A DNA stretch of 64,000 bases from Goodfellowiella coeruleoviolacea (lineage in GTDB: Bacteria; Actinomycetota; Actinomycetes; Mycobacteriales; Pseudonocardiaceae), in contig NZ_JAMTCK010000002.1 of the NCBI RefSeq assembly GCF_024171785.1, forward strand, positions 186,001 to 250,000, read 5' to 3'. The notes below the pieces were generated by a model that worked only from the letters and a program-made list of their open reading frames with translations, made no database searches and was not told the origin of the DNA. Every line of letters begins with the position of its first letter. The stretch's first letter is position 1. The translations under genes and the position numbers were made by a program. Below are positions 25,582-32,943 of this stretch, piece after piece.

Positions 25582-26211
25582 GTGGATCCGGAAAAGTGGC
25601 TCGCCGACTTCGAGCAGCGGATCGAGGATATGCGCACGAAGTCAGCCGAACTCGAAGAGGGCATCGCCAACTCGTCGGTGACGGTGTCCAGTCCGGACGG
25701 TTCGGTGCGGGTTACCGTCGCACCCAACGGTTCCCTGCAGTCCCTCGACCTGGGGCACCGGGCCTGCGACCTGGGGCCGGGTCGGCTCACCGAGCTGATC
25801 ATGCAGTCGGTCCGCAAGGCGCAGGCCCAGGCCGCGCACAAGGTGGCCGAGGTGTTCGCGCCGCTGGGCGGGGGCACCGAGGCCATGCAGCTGTTCAACC
25901 AGTTCCTGCCGCAGCCGCCCGAGGACGACGACCCGGCCGCCACGGACGCCCAGCACTACCTGCCCGCCGAGCCGGACCGGTCCCAGCCAGCGCAGGCGCC
26001 GTACCAGCAGCAGCCCCACCACCCGCAGCAGCCCTACCAGCCCCAGCCACCGTACCCGCCCGTGCGGCCGCCGCTGCCGCCCCAGGCCCCCACCACCGGG
26101 CCAGCGCCAACGGGACGGCCGTTCCCGCCCGGGCAGGGCACCCCGCCGCCGGCCCGGCCCCGTCCACGGCCGCAGTCCGACGACGATGACGACGACGTCG
26201 AGCTGTGGTGA
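25582..26211 (+). CDS. YbaB/EbfC-family protein with proline-rich tail
   Basis: 209 aa from a GTG with GAGGAAC just upstream. Residues 1-100 match the YbaB/EbfC nucleoid-associated fold: an N-terminal coiled helix (ADFEQRIEDMRTKSAELEE), a strand block (VTVSSPDGSVRVTVAPNGSL) and a C-terminal helix. The rest is Pro/Gln-rich (QQPHHPQQPYQPQPPYPP) and ends in an acidic run and VELW. YbaB-like genes recur in actinobacterial ESX cargo operons. Whether this one binds DNA or acts in export is unknown; the operon position favours an ESX-linked role. Confidence 0.85.
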   Translation: MDPEKWLADFEQRIEDMRTKSAELEEGIANSSVTVSSPDGSVRVTVAPNGSLQSLDLGHRACDLGPGRLTELIMQSVRKAQAQAAHKVAEVFAPLGGGTEAMQLFNQFLPQPPEDDDPAATDAQHYLPAEPDRSQPAQAPYQQQPHHPQQPYQPQPPYPPVRPPLPPQAPTTGPAPTGRPFPPGQGTPPPARPRPRPQSDDDDDDVELW

Positions 26212-26245
26212 TCAGCAGGACGGCAACCACGCGGCGGACTGAGCG

Positions 26246-27070
26246 ATGACCATCGAAGTGACCTCGGAGAACCAGTTCAAGGGGGCTGGCATCTTCGAGG
26301 CGTACAGCGGCCTGGCCACCTCGATCAACAGCGAGTCGGAGAGCGAGACCGAGAAGGTCCTCGACATCACCTTCGCCTCGATCGGGGCGGCGGCGTCCAC
26401 CATCGGCCTGGTGATCGACCCGTTCGGCACCCTGCTCACCGCGGGCGTCGGCTGGCTGATCGAGCACGTCAGCTTCCTGCGGGAACCGCTGGACATGCTG
26501 ATGGGCGACCCGGACGAGATCCAGGCCGGGGTTGACGCGCTGAAGCGGCAGGCGGACGAGGTCCGGCAGGTCGCCGAGGACCACAGGGCCGCGATGGCCT
26601 CCTTCGACGGCTGGACCGGTCAGGCGGCCGACGCCTTCCGGGACAGCATGGACCGGCTCGGCGGTGAGCTGGACTCGCTGGCCGAGACGGTGGACACCAC
26701 GGCCAAGGTGACCGCGGTCACCGGGGTCCTGGTGACCACCCTGCGCGACATCGTCCGCGACCTGATCGCCCAGTTGATCGCCGAACTGGTGCGGGGCGCG
26801 CTGGTCGCGGCCGGTGCGGCGTTCCTGACCTTCGGCGCCAGCATCGCCGGGTTCATCGGTTACGCCATCGGCCGGGCCGCCGCGGTCGCCGCCCAGATCG
26901 GTGCTCGGATCTCCCGGCTCATCGCGGCCTTCGCCCGGCAGGGCTCGCGCCTGGCCAAGCTCGGCGACGCCATGGGCGACCTGTCCAAGAACTTCCTCCG
27001 CTTCGCTGACATCGCCGACGTGGGCGGGGTGGGGCACGAGATGGCCAAGGCCGGCGGCGCCTACGAGTAG
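26246..27070 (+). CDS. WXG100-like ESX cargo protein with hydrophobic segment
   Basis: 274 aa. Residues 95-150 read KRQADEVRQVAEDHRAAM, then DGWTGQAADAFRDSMD, a WxG helix-turn-helix (W123-G125) typical of WXG100 proteins. It is longer than a classical ESAT-6 protein. Hydrophobic stretches flank the core (ASIGAAASTIGLVIDPFG at about 44-61, and about 190-235 with LVAAGAAFLTFGASIAGFIG), so it may insert in or cross a membrane. It lies between the YbaB-like gene and the putative effector and is likely exported with it or acts as its partner. Confidence 0.85.
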   Translation: MTIEVTSENQFKGAGIFEAYSGLATSINSESESETEKVLDITFASIGAAASTIGLVIDPFGTLLTAGVGWLIEHVSFLREPLDMLMGDPDEIQAGVDALKRQADEVRQVAEDHRAAMASFDGWTGQAADAFRDSMDRLGGELDSLAETVDTTAKVTAVTGVLVTTLRDIVRDLIAQLIAELVRGALVAAGAAFLTFGASIAGFIGYAIGRAAAVAAQIGARISRLIAAFARQGSRLAKLGDAMGDLSKNFLRFADIADVGGVGHEMAKAGGAYE

Positions 27071-27162
27071 GACCGCGACCACCGACATCCGCACCAGGGC
27101 TCAACTATCCACTGTGGATGACGAGAAGACGTGGTTCGACGTGGCGGAACAGGGAGAAGACC

Positions 27163-28692
27163 ATGGCGCGCAAGAGTGGCGGTTCGTCGTCGGGCGGTTT
27201 TAGTTCCCACTCCCAGGAGTCGGGTGGCGGGACACCGCGCCCGCACACCTCCGGTGATCCGGGGCCGAGTGGTTCCGGCCGGCCCAACACCGCGGGCCTG
27301 CCCCAGGGCACGGCCGGGCTGAGCATGAACACCGACGCGGTGATCAGCATGGAGAACAAGTTGACCGAGCTGGGCGACCGGGTGCGCACCGCCTCGGACA
27401 ACATGCGGATCTCCCTGTCCCCCAACGCGTTCGGCCTGCTCGGCGGTGCGATGGCCCGGAGCACCACGGACACCATCAGCAGGGGAGCCGATTCCACCCG
27501 GTCCGCCGGGGACGGGCTGTCCCAGGCCAGCCAGGGGCTGGGCGCGTCGCGCAAGCGGACCAGGGACACCGACGAGGACAACGCCAACTCGTTCAACCGG
27601 ATCGTCGGCGGGGTGCAGGACTTGAGCCTCAACGGTGGCGGCGCCAAGCGGCCCCGGCGCACCGACGCGGGCAGCGGGCCGAAGATCGAGGTCAACGGTC
27701 TGGAAGTGGGCAACAACTACAACTTCCGCCGGGACTTCGCGCACGAGCTGAAGGCCAACGGCTTTGACGACAACTGGGGCAAGAGCAAGAACGAACTGGT
27801 CGACCAGTTCTTCGAGAAGCACAAGGGGGAGAGCTTCGACAGCTACGACGACCTGATCGGACAGATGTACCAGGACGGCGTGCTCGACCCCAAGGACAGC
27901 GGCAAGCACATGGGGCCCACCACCCTGGGCGACCGGCCGGGGTTCACCAAGGACACCCTGGACGAGATCACGATCGACAGCGGCGAGCACCGCAGGCACA
28001 CCATCTCGTCGAGCAGCCTGGGCAAGGCCATCGAGCAGGCCGGCAAGGAGTCGGACCTGGCCACGCTCAACGACTGGCTCAAGCGGCACGGCCAGCCCGA
28101 GGTGATGGACACCGGCCGGCCGGAACTGGACAAGCGCGACGCCATGCGGTCGATCTGGGAGTACGCGCACAACCACACCGGCAACCTGTGGGCCGGGGAC
28201 GGCCAGCAGAACACCTCGCTGGGTTTCATCCGGGGCCCGCTGCTCAGCTCGATCGAGAGCGTGAACAAGATGGCCGACCGGCCGTTCGGCGAGCACGACC
28301 AGCCGCTGCCCCTGGACAAGGTGTTGGACACGCTGCCGAAGCAGAAGTTCGAGAACTACAACCAGTCCAACCAGCAGAGTGTGCAGACCTGGAACGGGGT
28401 CAAGGACACCCTGGTCGAGCGGCTCACCGACGCGAGCACGGTGGGGCCGGACGGCAGGAGGGTGATCGACCCGGCCGAGGCGGTGTCGCTCATCCGCGAC
28501 TCGATCAACCACGCCGACGTCGACTTCCCGCAGAACCAGAACCCGCAGAACCACATTCCCGCCGCGGACAACCAGCGGTACTACGACGGGGTCCGCCAGG
28601 TGTACGGGCAGATGCCCTTCGCCAACTCCACCTTCTTCGACGAGGGCGGTCCACTGGACAACTTCCTGGACCTCCAGGTGCCCAAGGGCTGA
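27163..28692 (+). CDS. Putative ESX-exported effector with unrecognised C-terminal domain
   Basis: 509 aa from the ATG at 27,163 with GGGAGAAG upstream; the frame is open 45 bp further. The N-terminus is Ser/Gly/Pro-rich and disordered. Residues 55-155 are helical and look like an ESX-type leader without WxG. Two basic clusters (SRKRTRD at about 129-135, AKRPRR at 161-166) separate it from a well-folded-looking C-terminal domain (170-509). That domain holds polar motifs EHRRHTISSSSLG (275-287) and NHTGNLWAGDGQQNTSLG (337-354), spaced like a catalytic or metal site. Terminal position in the cargo operon and modular build suggest a polymorphic-toxin-like effector. I cannot name the domain, and no immunity gene is evident. 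Confidence 0.72.
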   Translation: MARKSGGSSSGGFSSHSQESGGGTPRPHTSGDPGPSGSGRPNTAGLPQGTAGLSMNTDAVISMENKLTELGDRVRTASDNMRISLSPNAFGLLGGAMARSTTDTISRGADSTRSAGDGLSQASQGLGASRKRTRDTDEDNANSFNRIVGGVQDLSLNGGGAKRPRRTDAGSGPKIEVNGLEVGNNYNFRRDFAHELKANGFDDNWGKSKNELVDQFFEKHKGESFDSYDDLIGQMYQDGVLDPKDSGKHMGPTTLGDRPGFTKDTLDEITIDSGEHRRHTISSSSLGKAIEQAGKESDLATLNDWLKRHGQPEVMDTGRPELDKRDAMRSIWEYAHNHTGNLWAGDGQQNTSLGFIRGPLLSSIESVNKMADRPFGEHDQPLPLDKVLDTLPKQKFENYNQSNQQSVQTWNGVKDTLVERLTDASTVGPDGRRVIDPAEAVSLIRDSINHADVDFPQNQNPQNHIPAADNQRYYDGVRQVYGQMPFANSTFFDEGGPLDNFLDLQVPKG

Positions 28693-28737
28693 CCGCCGGA
28701 CCGCGGGGCAGCGGGCCGCTGTGCCCGGCCTGAGCGC

Positions 28738-28767
28738 GCCCGACCGGACCACTGTGGCCGGTCGGGC
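28738..28767. terminator. Hairpin terminator after the ESX cargo operon
   Basis: GCCCGACCGG (28,738-28,747) pairs exactly with CCGGTCGGGC (28,758-28,767) around a 10-nt loop that contains CCACTGTGG. It lies 46 bp after the effector stop, with no T-tract, as is common for high-GC actinomycete terminators. Confidence 0.65.
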
Positions 28768-28796
28768 AGGCGCTGGTCGTCGGTGCTCCCACCCTG

Positions 28797-28826
28797 TTGA
28801 CGCGCTGGGCCGAGCACTGTTAGACA
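28797..28826 (+). promoter_or_regulatory. Candidate promoter of the ech-fcs operon
   Basis: TTGACG at 28,797-28,802 and TAGACA at 28,821-28,826 are separated by 18 bp. The MarR-type palindrome begins 3 bp after the -10-like hexamer, a position suited to repression by blocking RNA polymerase. Assignment is by eye. Confidence 0.45.
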
Positions 28827-28828
28827 TA

Positions 28829-28843
28829 ATCAGGAACCCTGAT
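28829..28843. promoter_or_regulatory. MarR-type operator upstream of ech
   Basis: The perfect palindrome ATCAGGAACCCTGAT (arms ATCAGG/CCTGAT, 3-bp centre) lies between the candidate -10 box and the GGAGGT ribosome site of ech. The same 15 bases in reverse complement occur upstream of vdh (34,441) and a variant centre occurs upstream of marR (35,086). Confidence 0.85.
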
Positions 28844-28856
28844 AGTTGGAGGTCTG

Positions 28857-29732
28857 ATGGACATGGCGGTGGGAGCGGAGCCAGCCGACCGCGCGCGCGA
28901 GCCGTGGGGCAACACCGTGCTCGTGGAGTTCGACGAGGGCATCGCCTGGGTGACGCTGAACCGCCCGGACAAGCGCAACGCCATGAACCCGACGCTCAAC
29001 GAGGAGATGGTCCGGGTGCTCGACGCGCTGGAGGGTGACGAGCGCTGCCGCGTGCTCGTGCTCACCGGCGCCGGCGAGTCGTTCTCCGCCGGTATGGACC
29101 TCAAGGAGTACTTCCGCGAGGTGGACGAGGCCAGGGCGACCAACCCGGCGGTGCAGATCCGGGTGCGCCGGGCCAGCGCGGAGTGGCAGTGGAAGCGCCT
29201 GGCCCACTGGAGCAAGCCGACCATCGCCATGGTCAACGGCTGGTGCTTCGGCGGCGCGTTCACCCCGCTGGTCGCCTGCGACCTGGCCATCGCCGCCGAG
29301 CACGCCCAGTTCGGGTTGTCCGAGGTGAACTGGGGCATCCCGCCGGGCGGGGTGGTCAGCCGGGCCCTGGCCGCGACCGTGAGCCAGCGCGACGCGCTGT
29401 ACTTCATCATGACCGGGGAGACCTTCGACGGCCGTCGCGCCGCCGAGATGCGGTTGGTCAACGAGGCGGTGCCCGCCGACCGGCTGCGGGAGCGCACCCG
29501 GGAACTGGCGCTGAAGCTGGCGTCGATGAACCCGGTGGTGCTGCGCGCCGCCAAGGTGGGCTACAAGATCGCCGCGGAGATGCCGTGGGAGCAGGCCGAG
29601 GACTACCTCTACGCCAAGCTGGAGCAGTCCCAGTTCCTCGACGCCGAGGCGGGCCGGCAGAAGGGCCTGGCGCAGTTCCTGGACGCCAAGAGCTACCGGC
29701 CCGGGCTGGGCGCCTACGACCCGACGGCCTAG
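28857..29732 (+). CDS. ech: Hydroxycinnamoyl-CoA hydratase-lyase (feruloyl-CoA hydratase/aldolase)
   Basis: 291 aa, crotonase fold, very close to Pseudomonas HCHL/Ech by recalled sequence: GIAWVTLNRPDKRNAMNPTL, AGMDLKEYFREVD, WQWKRL, KPTIAMVNGWCFGG, FGLSEVNWGIPPGG, EDYLYAKLEQSQ. The catalytic Glu (E156 in LSEVNWG) and the phenol-binding Tyr in EDYLYAKL are present. It hydrates feruloyl- or p-coumaroyl-CoA and cleaves the product to vanillin or 4-hydroxybenzaldehyde plus acetyl-CoA, in the cytoplasm. The CoA ligase gene follows 67 bp downstream. GGAGGT lies 3 bases before the ATG at 28,857, and an in-frame ATG at 28,863 is an equally good start. It is controlled by the MarR palindrome just upstream. 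Confidence 0.95.
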   Translation: MDMAVGAEPADRAREPWGNTVLVEFDEGIAWVTLNRPDKRNAMNPTLNEEMVRVLDALEGDERCRVLVLTGAGESFSAGMDLKEYFREVDEARATNPAVQIRVRRASAEWQWKRLAHWSKPTIAMVNGWCFGGAFTPLVACDLAIAAEHAQFGLSEVNWGIPPGGVVSRALAATVSQRDALYFIMTGETFDGRRAAEMRLVNEAVPADRLRERTRELALKLASMNPVVLRAAKVGYKIAAEMPWEQAEDYLYAKLEQSQFLDAEAGRQKGLAQFLDAKSYRPGLGAYDPTA

Positions 29733-29799
29733 GCACCACCGCGGGGTACGGCCGGCCGTGCCCTCCGTCCGCCTCTCACTGCATCTCAGGAGCGCGAGG

Positions 29800-31344
29800 A
29801 TGCGTAACCAGGGACTCGGATCGTGGACACTGCGTCGGGCCAGGATGACCCCCTCCCGGGTGGCCCTGGTGCACGGCCAGACCCGGCTGACCTACCGGGA
29901 ACTGCACGAGCGGGTGCTGCGGCTGGCCCAGGCACTGCGCGGGCTGGGGGTGCGGCACGGGGACCGGGTCGCCTACCTGGGGCCCAACCACCCGAGCTAC
30001 CTGGAGACGCTGTTCGCGGCGGGCGCGCTCGGCGCGGTGTTCGTGCCGCTGAACTTCCGCCTCACCAGCGCTGAGATCGACTACGCGCTCGGGGATTCCG
30101 GGGCGAGCGTGTTGGTGTACGCGCCGGACCAGGCCGGGGTGGTCGCCGGGGTGGACCGGGCGCGCACCCGGCACCGGATCGCCCTGGCCGACCCGCCCGC
30201 CGACGACCACGACTACGCGGACCTGCTCGCGCGGGCCGCGCCGGAACCCGTTGACGAGCGGGTGGAACTCGGCGACACCTGTCTGATCATGTACACCTCG
30301 GGCAGCACCGGCCGTCCCAAGGGCGCGGTGCTCACCCACGGCAACCTGACCTGGAACTGCGTCAACGTGCTCGTGGAGTCCGACCTCGCCCACGACGAGG
30401 TGAGCCTGGTGGTGGCCCCGCTGTTCCACGCCGCCGCACTGGGCATGATCTGCCTGCCCACCCTGCTCAAGGGTGGCACCGTGCTGCTGCGGAGTTCCTT
30501 CGACCCCGGCGCGGTGCTGGCCGCGATCGAGCGGCACCGGGTGACCCTGATGTTCGGTGTGCCCACCATGTACAACGCCATGGCCGCGCACCCGGACTGG
30601 CCGCGCACCGACCTGTCCAGCGTTCGCGCGCTGCTCTGCGGCGGCGCCCCGGTCCCGGTGGAGACGATCCGGCGCTACACCGAGCGGGGCCTGGCCTTCG
30701 TCCAGGGCTACGGGATGACCGAGGCCGCACCGGGCGCGCTGATCCTGGACCGGGAGCACACCGCGAGCAAGATCGGCTCCGCCGGGGTGCCCTCGTTCTT
30801 CACCGACGTGCGCGTGGTGCGGCCGGACGGCTCGGAGGTGGGGCCGGGGGAGAAGGGCGAGGTGGTGGTCAGCGGCCCCAACGTGATGCGCGGCTACTGG
30901 GGACGTGCCGAGGAGACGGCGGGCGCGCTGCGGGACGGCTGGTTCCACTCGGGTGATGTGGCCACAGTGGACGAGGACGGTTATGCGTACATTGTGGACC
31001 GCGTCAAGGACGTGATCATCTCGGGCGGGGAGAACATCTACCCCGCCGAGGTGGAGAACGCGCTCTACGAGCACGACGCGGTCGAACTGTGCGCGGTGAT
31101 CGGCGTGCCCGACCAGCACTGGGGTGAGGTGGGCAGGGCGGTCGTGGTCACCCGGCCGGATGCCTCGGTCGACGAGGCCGAACTGCTCGGCTTCCTGCGC
31201 CAGCGGCTGGCCGGCTACAAGGTGCCCAAGTCGGTGCGGTTCGCCGACGCCCTACCGGTCACCGGGTCGGGCAAGCTGCGCAAGACCGAAATCCGCCGGC
31301 GCTTCGGCCAGCAGCCTCCACCGGACCGGCCTGAGCCGGAGTAA
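29800..31344 (+). CDS. fcs: Feruloyl-CoA (hydroxycinnamate-CoA) synthetase
   Basis: 514 aa from the ATG at 29,800, with AGGAG about 8 bases before it; the frame opens 42 bp earlier. It is an ANL-superfamily adenylate-forming ligase: YTSGSTGRPKG (165-175), the GYGMTE motif, DRVKDVIISGGENIYPAEVE hinge region and the C-terminal catalytic Lys in TGSGKLRK (about 492). Substrate is inferred from context: ech directly upstream and vdh nearby make ferulate or p-coumarate the likely acid. It supplies the CoA thioester that Ech cleaves. Confidence 0.92.
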   Translation: MRNQGLGSWTLRRARMTPSRVALVHGQTRLTYRELHERVLRLAQALRGLGVRHGDRVAYLGPNHPSYLETLFAAGALGAVFVPLNFRLTSAEIDYALGDSGASVLVYAPDQAGVVAGVDRARTRHRIALADPPADDHDYADLLARAAPEPVDERVELGDTCLIMYTSGSTGRPKGAVLTHGNLTWNCVNVLVESDLAHDEVSLVVAPLFHAAALGMICLPTLLKGGTVLLRSSFDPGAVLAAIERHRVTLMFGVPTMYNAMAAHPDWPRTDLSSVRALLCGGAPVPVETIRRYTERGLAFVQGYGMTEAAPGALILDREHTASKIGSAGVPSFFTDVRVVRPDGSEVGPGEKGEVVVSGPNVMRGYWGRAEETAGALRDGWFHSGDVATVDEDGYAYIVDRVKDVIISGGENIYPAEVENALYEHDAVELCAVIGVPDQHWGEVGRAVVVTRPDASVDEAELLGFLRQRLAGYKVPKSVRFADALPVTGSGKLRKTEIRRRFGQQPPPDRPEPE

Positions 31345-31417
31345 ATCCGTGGACACGGCGGCCGGATCGGGTCAGGATGGCGGCCCGATCGGAGCGGGTG
31401 CCGTGGAGAGGGACAGC

Positions 31418-32017
31418 GTGCGGATCTTCCTGGAAACCGACCGACTGGTGCTGCGCCGGTTCACCGAGGACGACCTGGACAACCTGGTCGAGCTGGACAG
31501 CGATCCCGAGGTGATGCGCTACCTCAGCGGTGGCCGGCCCACCCCGCGCGAGGTGGTGCGGGACGAGATCCTGCCGCTGTACTTCCGCTACTACGCGCGG
31601 TTCGCGGGGTTCGGGTTCTGGGCCGCCGCGGACCGGTCCACCGGGACGTTCCTCGGCTGGTTCGAGCTGCGGCCGCCCGAGGACGGTGGTGTTGACGAGG
31701 TCGAACTCGGTTACCGGCTGCGTCGGGCGGCGTGGGGCCGGGGCTACGCCACCGAGGGCGCCAGGGCGCTGGTCCACAAGGCGTTCGCCGAACTCGGCGT
31801 GCGGCGGGTGTTCGCCACCACCATGGCGGTCAACGCCGCGTCCCGACGGGTGATGGAGAAGGCCGGTCTGCGGTTCGTGCGCAACTACCGCGAAGACTGG
31901 CCGGAACCCATCCCCGGCGCCGAACACGGCGAGGTCGAGTACGCGTTGACCAGGGCCGACTGGCAGAGCCGGCTGGCCGGCACCACCGGGAACGGCGGCA
32001 CCGGCCAGCGCGGCTGA
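31418..32017 (+). CDS. GNAT-family N-acetyltransferase (RimJ/RimL-like)
   Basis: 199 aa from the GTG at 31,418, with GGAGAGGG 7 bases upstream; GTG codons at 31,403 and 31,350 are in frame. It has the RimJ/RimL-type GNAT pattern: IFLETDRLVLRRFTEDDLDN at the N-terminus, VELGYRLRRAAWGRGYATEG as the acetyl-CoA pyrophosphate loop (motif A), and VNAASRRVMEKAGLRFVRNY (motif B). It lies 73 bp after fcs on the same strand and may be co-transcribed, but no GNAT step is known in this pathway, so it could be unrelated or act on an amine-bearing aromatic. It ends 11 bp before the convergent amidohydrolase stop. Confidence 0.88.
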   Translation: MRIFLETDRLVLRRFTEDDLDNLVELDSDPEVMRYLSGGRPTPREVVRDEILPLYFRYYARFAGFGFWAAADRSTGTFLGWFELRPPEDGGVDEVELGYRLRRAAWGRGYATEGARALVHKAFAELGVRRVFATTMAVNAASRRVMEKAGLRFVRNYREDWPEPIPGAEHGEVEYALTRADWQSRLAGTTGNGGTGQRG

Positions 32018-32028
32018 CCGGGCGGTGC

Positions 32029-32901
32029 TCAGCCGGCCAGGCCGAGCACGCGCACGGCGTTGTCCTTGAGCACCTTGGGGCGGACCTCGGGTTTGATCTC
32101 CAGCGCGGCGAAGTCGCGCAGCCACCGCTCCGGGGTGATCAGCGGGAAGTCCGAACCGAACAACACCTTGTCCTGCAACAGGCTGTTGGTGTAGCGCACC
32201 AGTTGGGGCGGGAAGTACTTCGGCGACCAGCCGGACAGGTCGATGTGGACGTTGGGTTTGTGGGTGGCCACCGCCAGCGCCTGGTCCTGCCAGGGAAACG
32301 ACGGGTGCGCCATGATGATGGTCAGGTCGGGGAAGTCAACGGCCACGTCGTCGAGCAGCATGGGGTCGGAGTAGCGCAACCGGATCCCGCCCCCGCCGCG
32401 CATGCCCGCGCCGATCCCGGTCTGTCCGGTGTGGAAGACCGCGGGCAGGCCCAGTTCCTGGGCGACCTCCAGCAGCGGGTAGGCGGTGCGGTCGTTGGGC
32501 GCGAACCCCTGCATGCTGGGGTGGAACTTCAGCCCGCGGACGTTGAAGTCGCTGACCAGCCGGCGCAGCCGACGGGCGCCGGCGTGGCCCTTGGCCGGGT
32601 CGATGCTGGCGAACGGGATGAGCACGTCGTCGTGCTCGGCCGCGGCCTCGGCGATCTCCTCGTTGCTGATCGGCCGGTGCCCCAGGTGGGCCTCGGCGTC
32701 CACGGTGAACAGCACGGCGCCGATCCGGGCGGCGCGGTAGTGCTCGGCGATCCGGGTGATGTCGGGTGTGCGGTCGCCGGCCCGGAAGTACTGGGCCGAC
32801 GCCGCCAGGTGCTCGTCGGGCATCGAGTGGTGGCCGTGGCTGTCCACCTCGACGTGCACGTGCACGTCGATGGCCACCAGGTCGTCCGGTCTGATCGTCA
32901 C
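32029..32901 (-). CDS. Amidohydrolase-2 family metal-dependent hydrolase/decarboxylase
   Basis: 290 aa from a GTG at 32,901 within GAGGAGGA-GTG; an in-frame GTG at 32,928 is the alternative. A TIM-barrel amidohydrolase with all metal-ligand positions: DVHVHVE (HxH), GLKFHPS, FHTGQTG, MAHPSFPW and FGSDFPLITPERW (Asp). This family includes aromatic-acid decarboxylases such as gamma-resorcylate decarboxylase, and hydrolases placed in actinobacterial hydroxycinnamate clusters. It follows vdh by 42 bp and shares its MarR-type operator. A likely job is a decarboxylation or C-C bond hydrolysis of an aromatic intermediate; the substrate is inferred only. Confidence 0.85.
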   Translation of the reverse strand: MTIRPDDLVAIDVHVHVEVDSHGHHSMPDEHLAASAQYFRAGDRTPDITRIAEHYRAARIGAVLFTVDAEAHLGHRPISNEEIAEAAAEHDDVLIPFASIDPAKGHAGARRLRRLVSDFNVRGLKFHPSMQGFAPNDRTAYPLLEVAQELGLPAVFHTGQTGIGAGMRGGGGIRLRYSDPMLLDDVAVDFPDLTIIMAHPSFPWQDQALAVATHKPNVHIDLSGWSPKYFPPQLVRYTNSLLQDKVLFGSDFPLITPERWLRDFAALEIKPEVRPKVLKDNAVRVLGLAG

Positions 32902-32943
32902 TCCTCCTCGTTCTCCACCGCCGGTCACCGGGACCGCCGAGCC

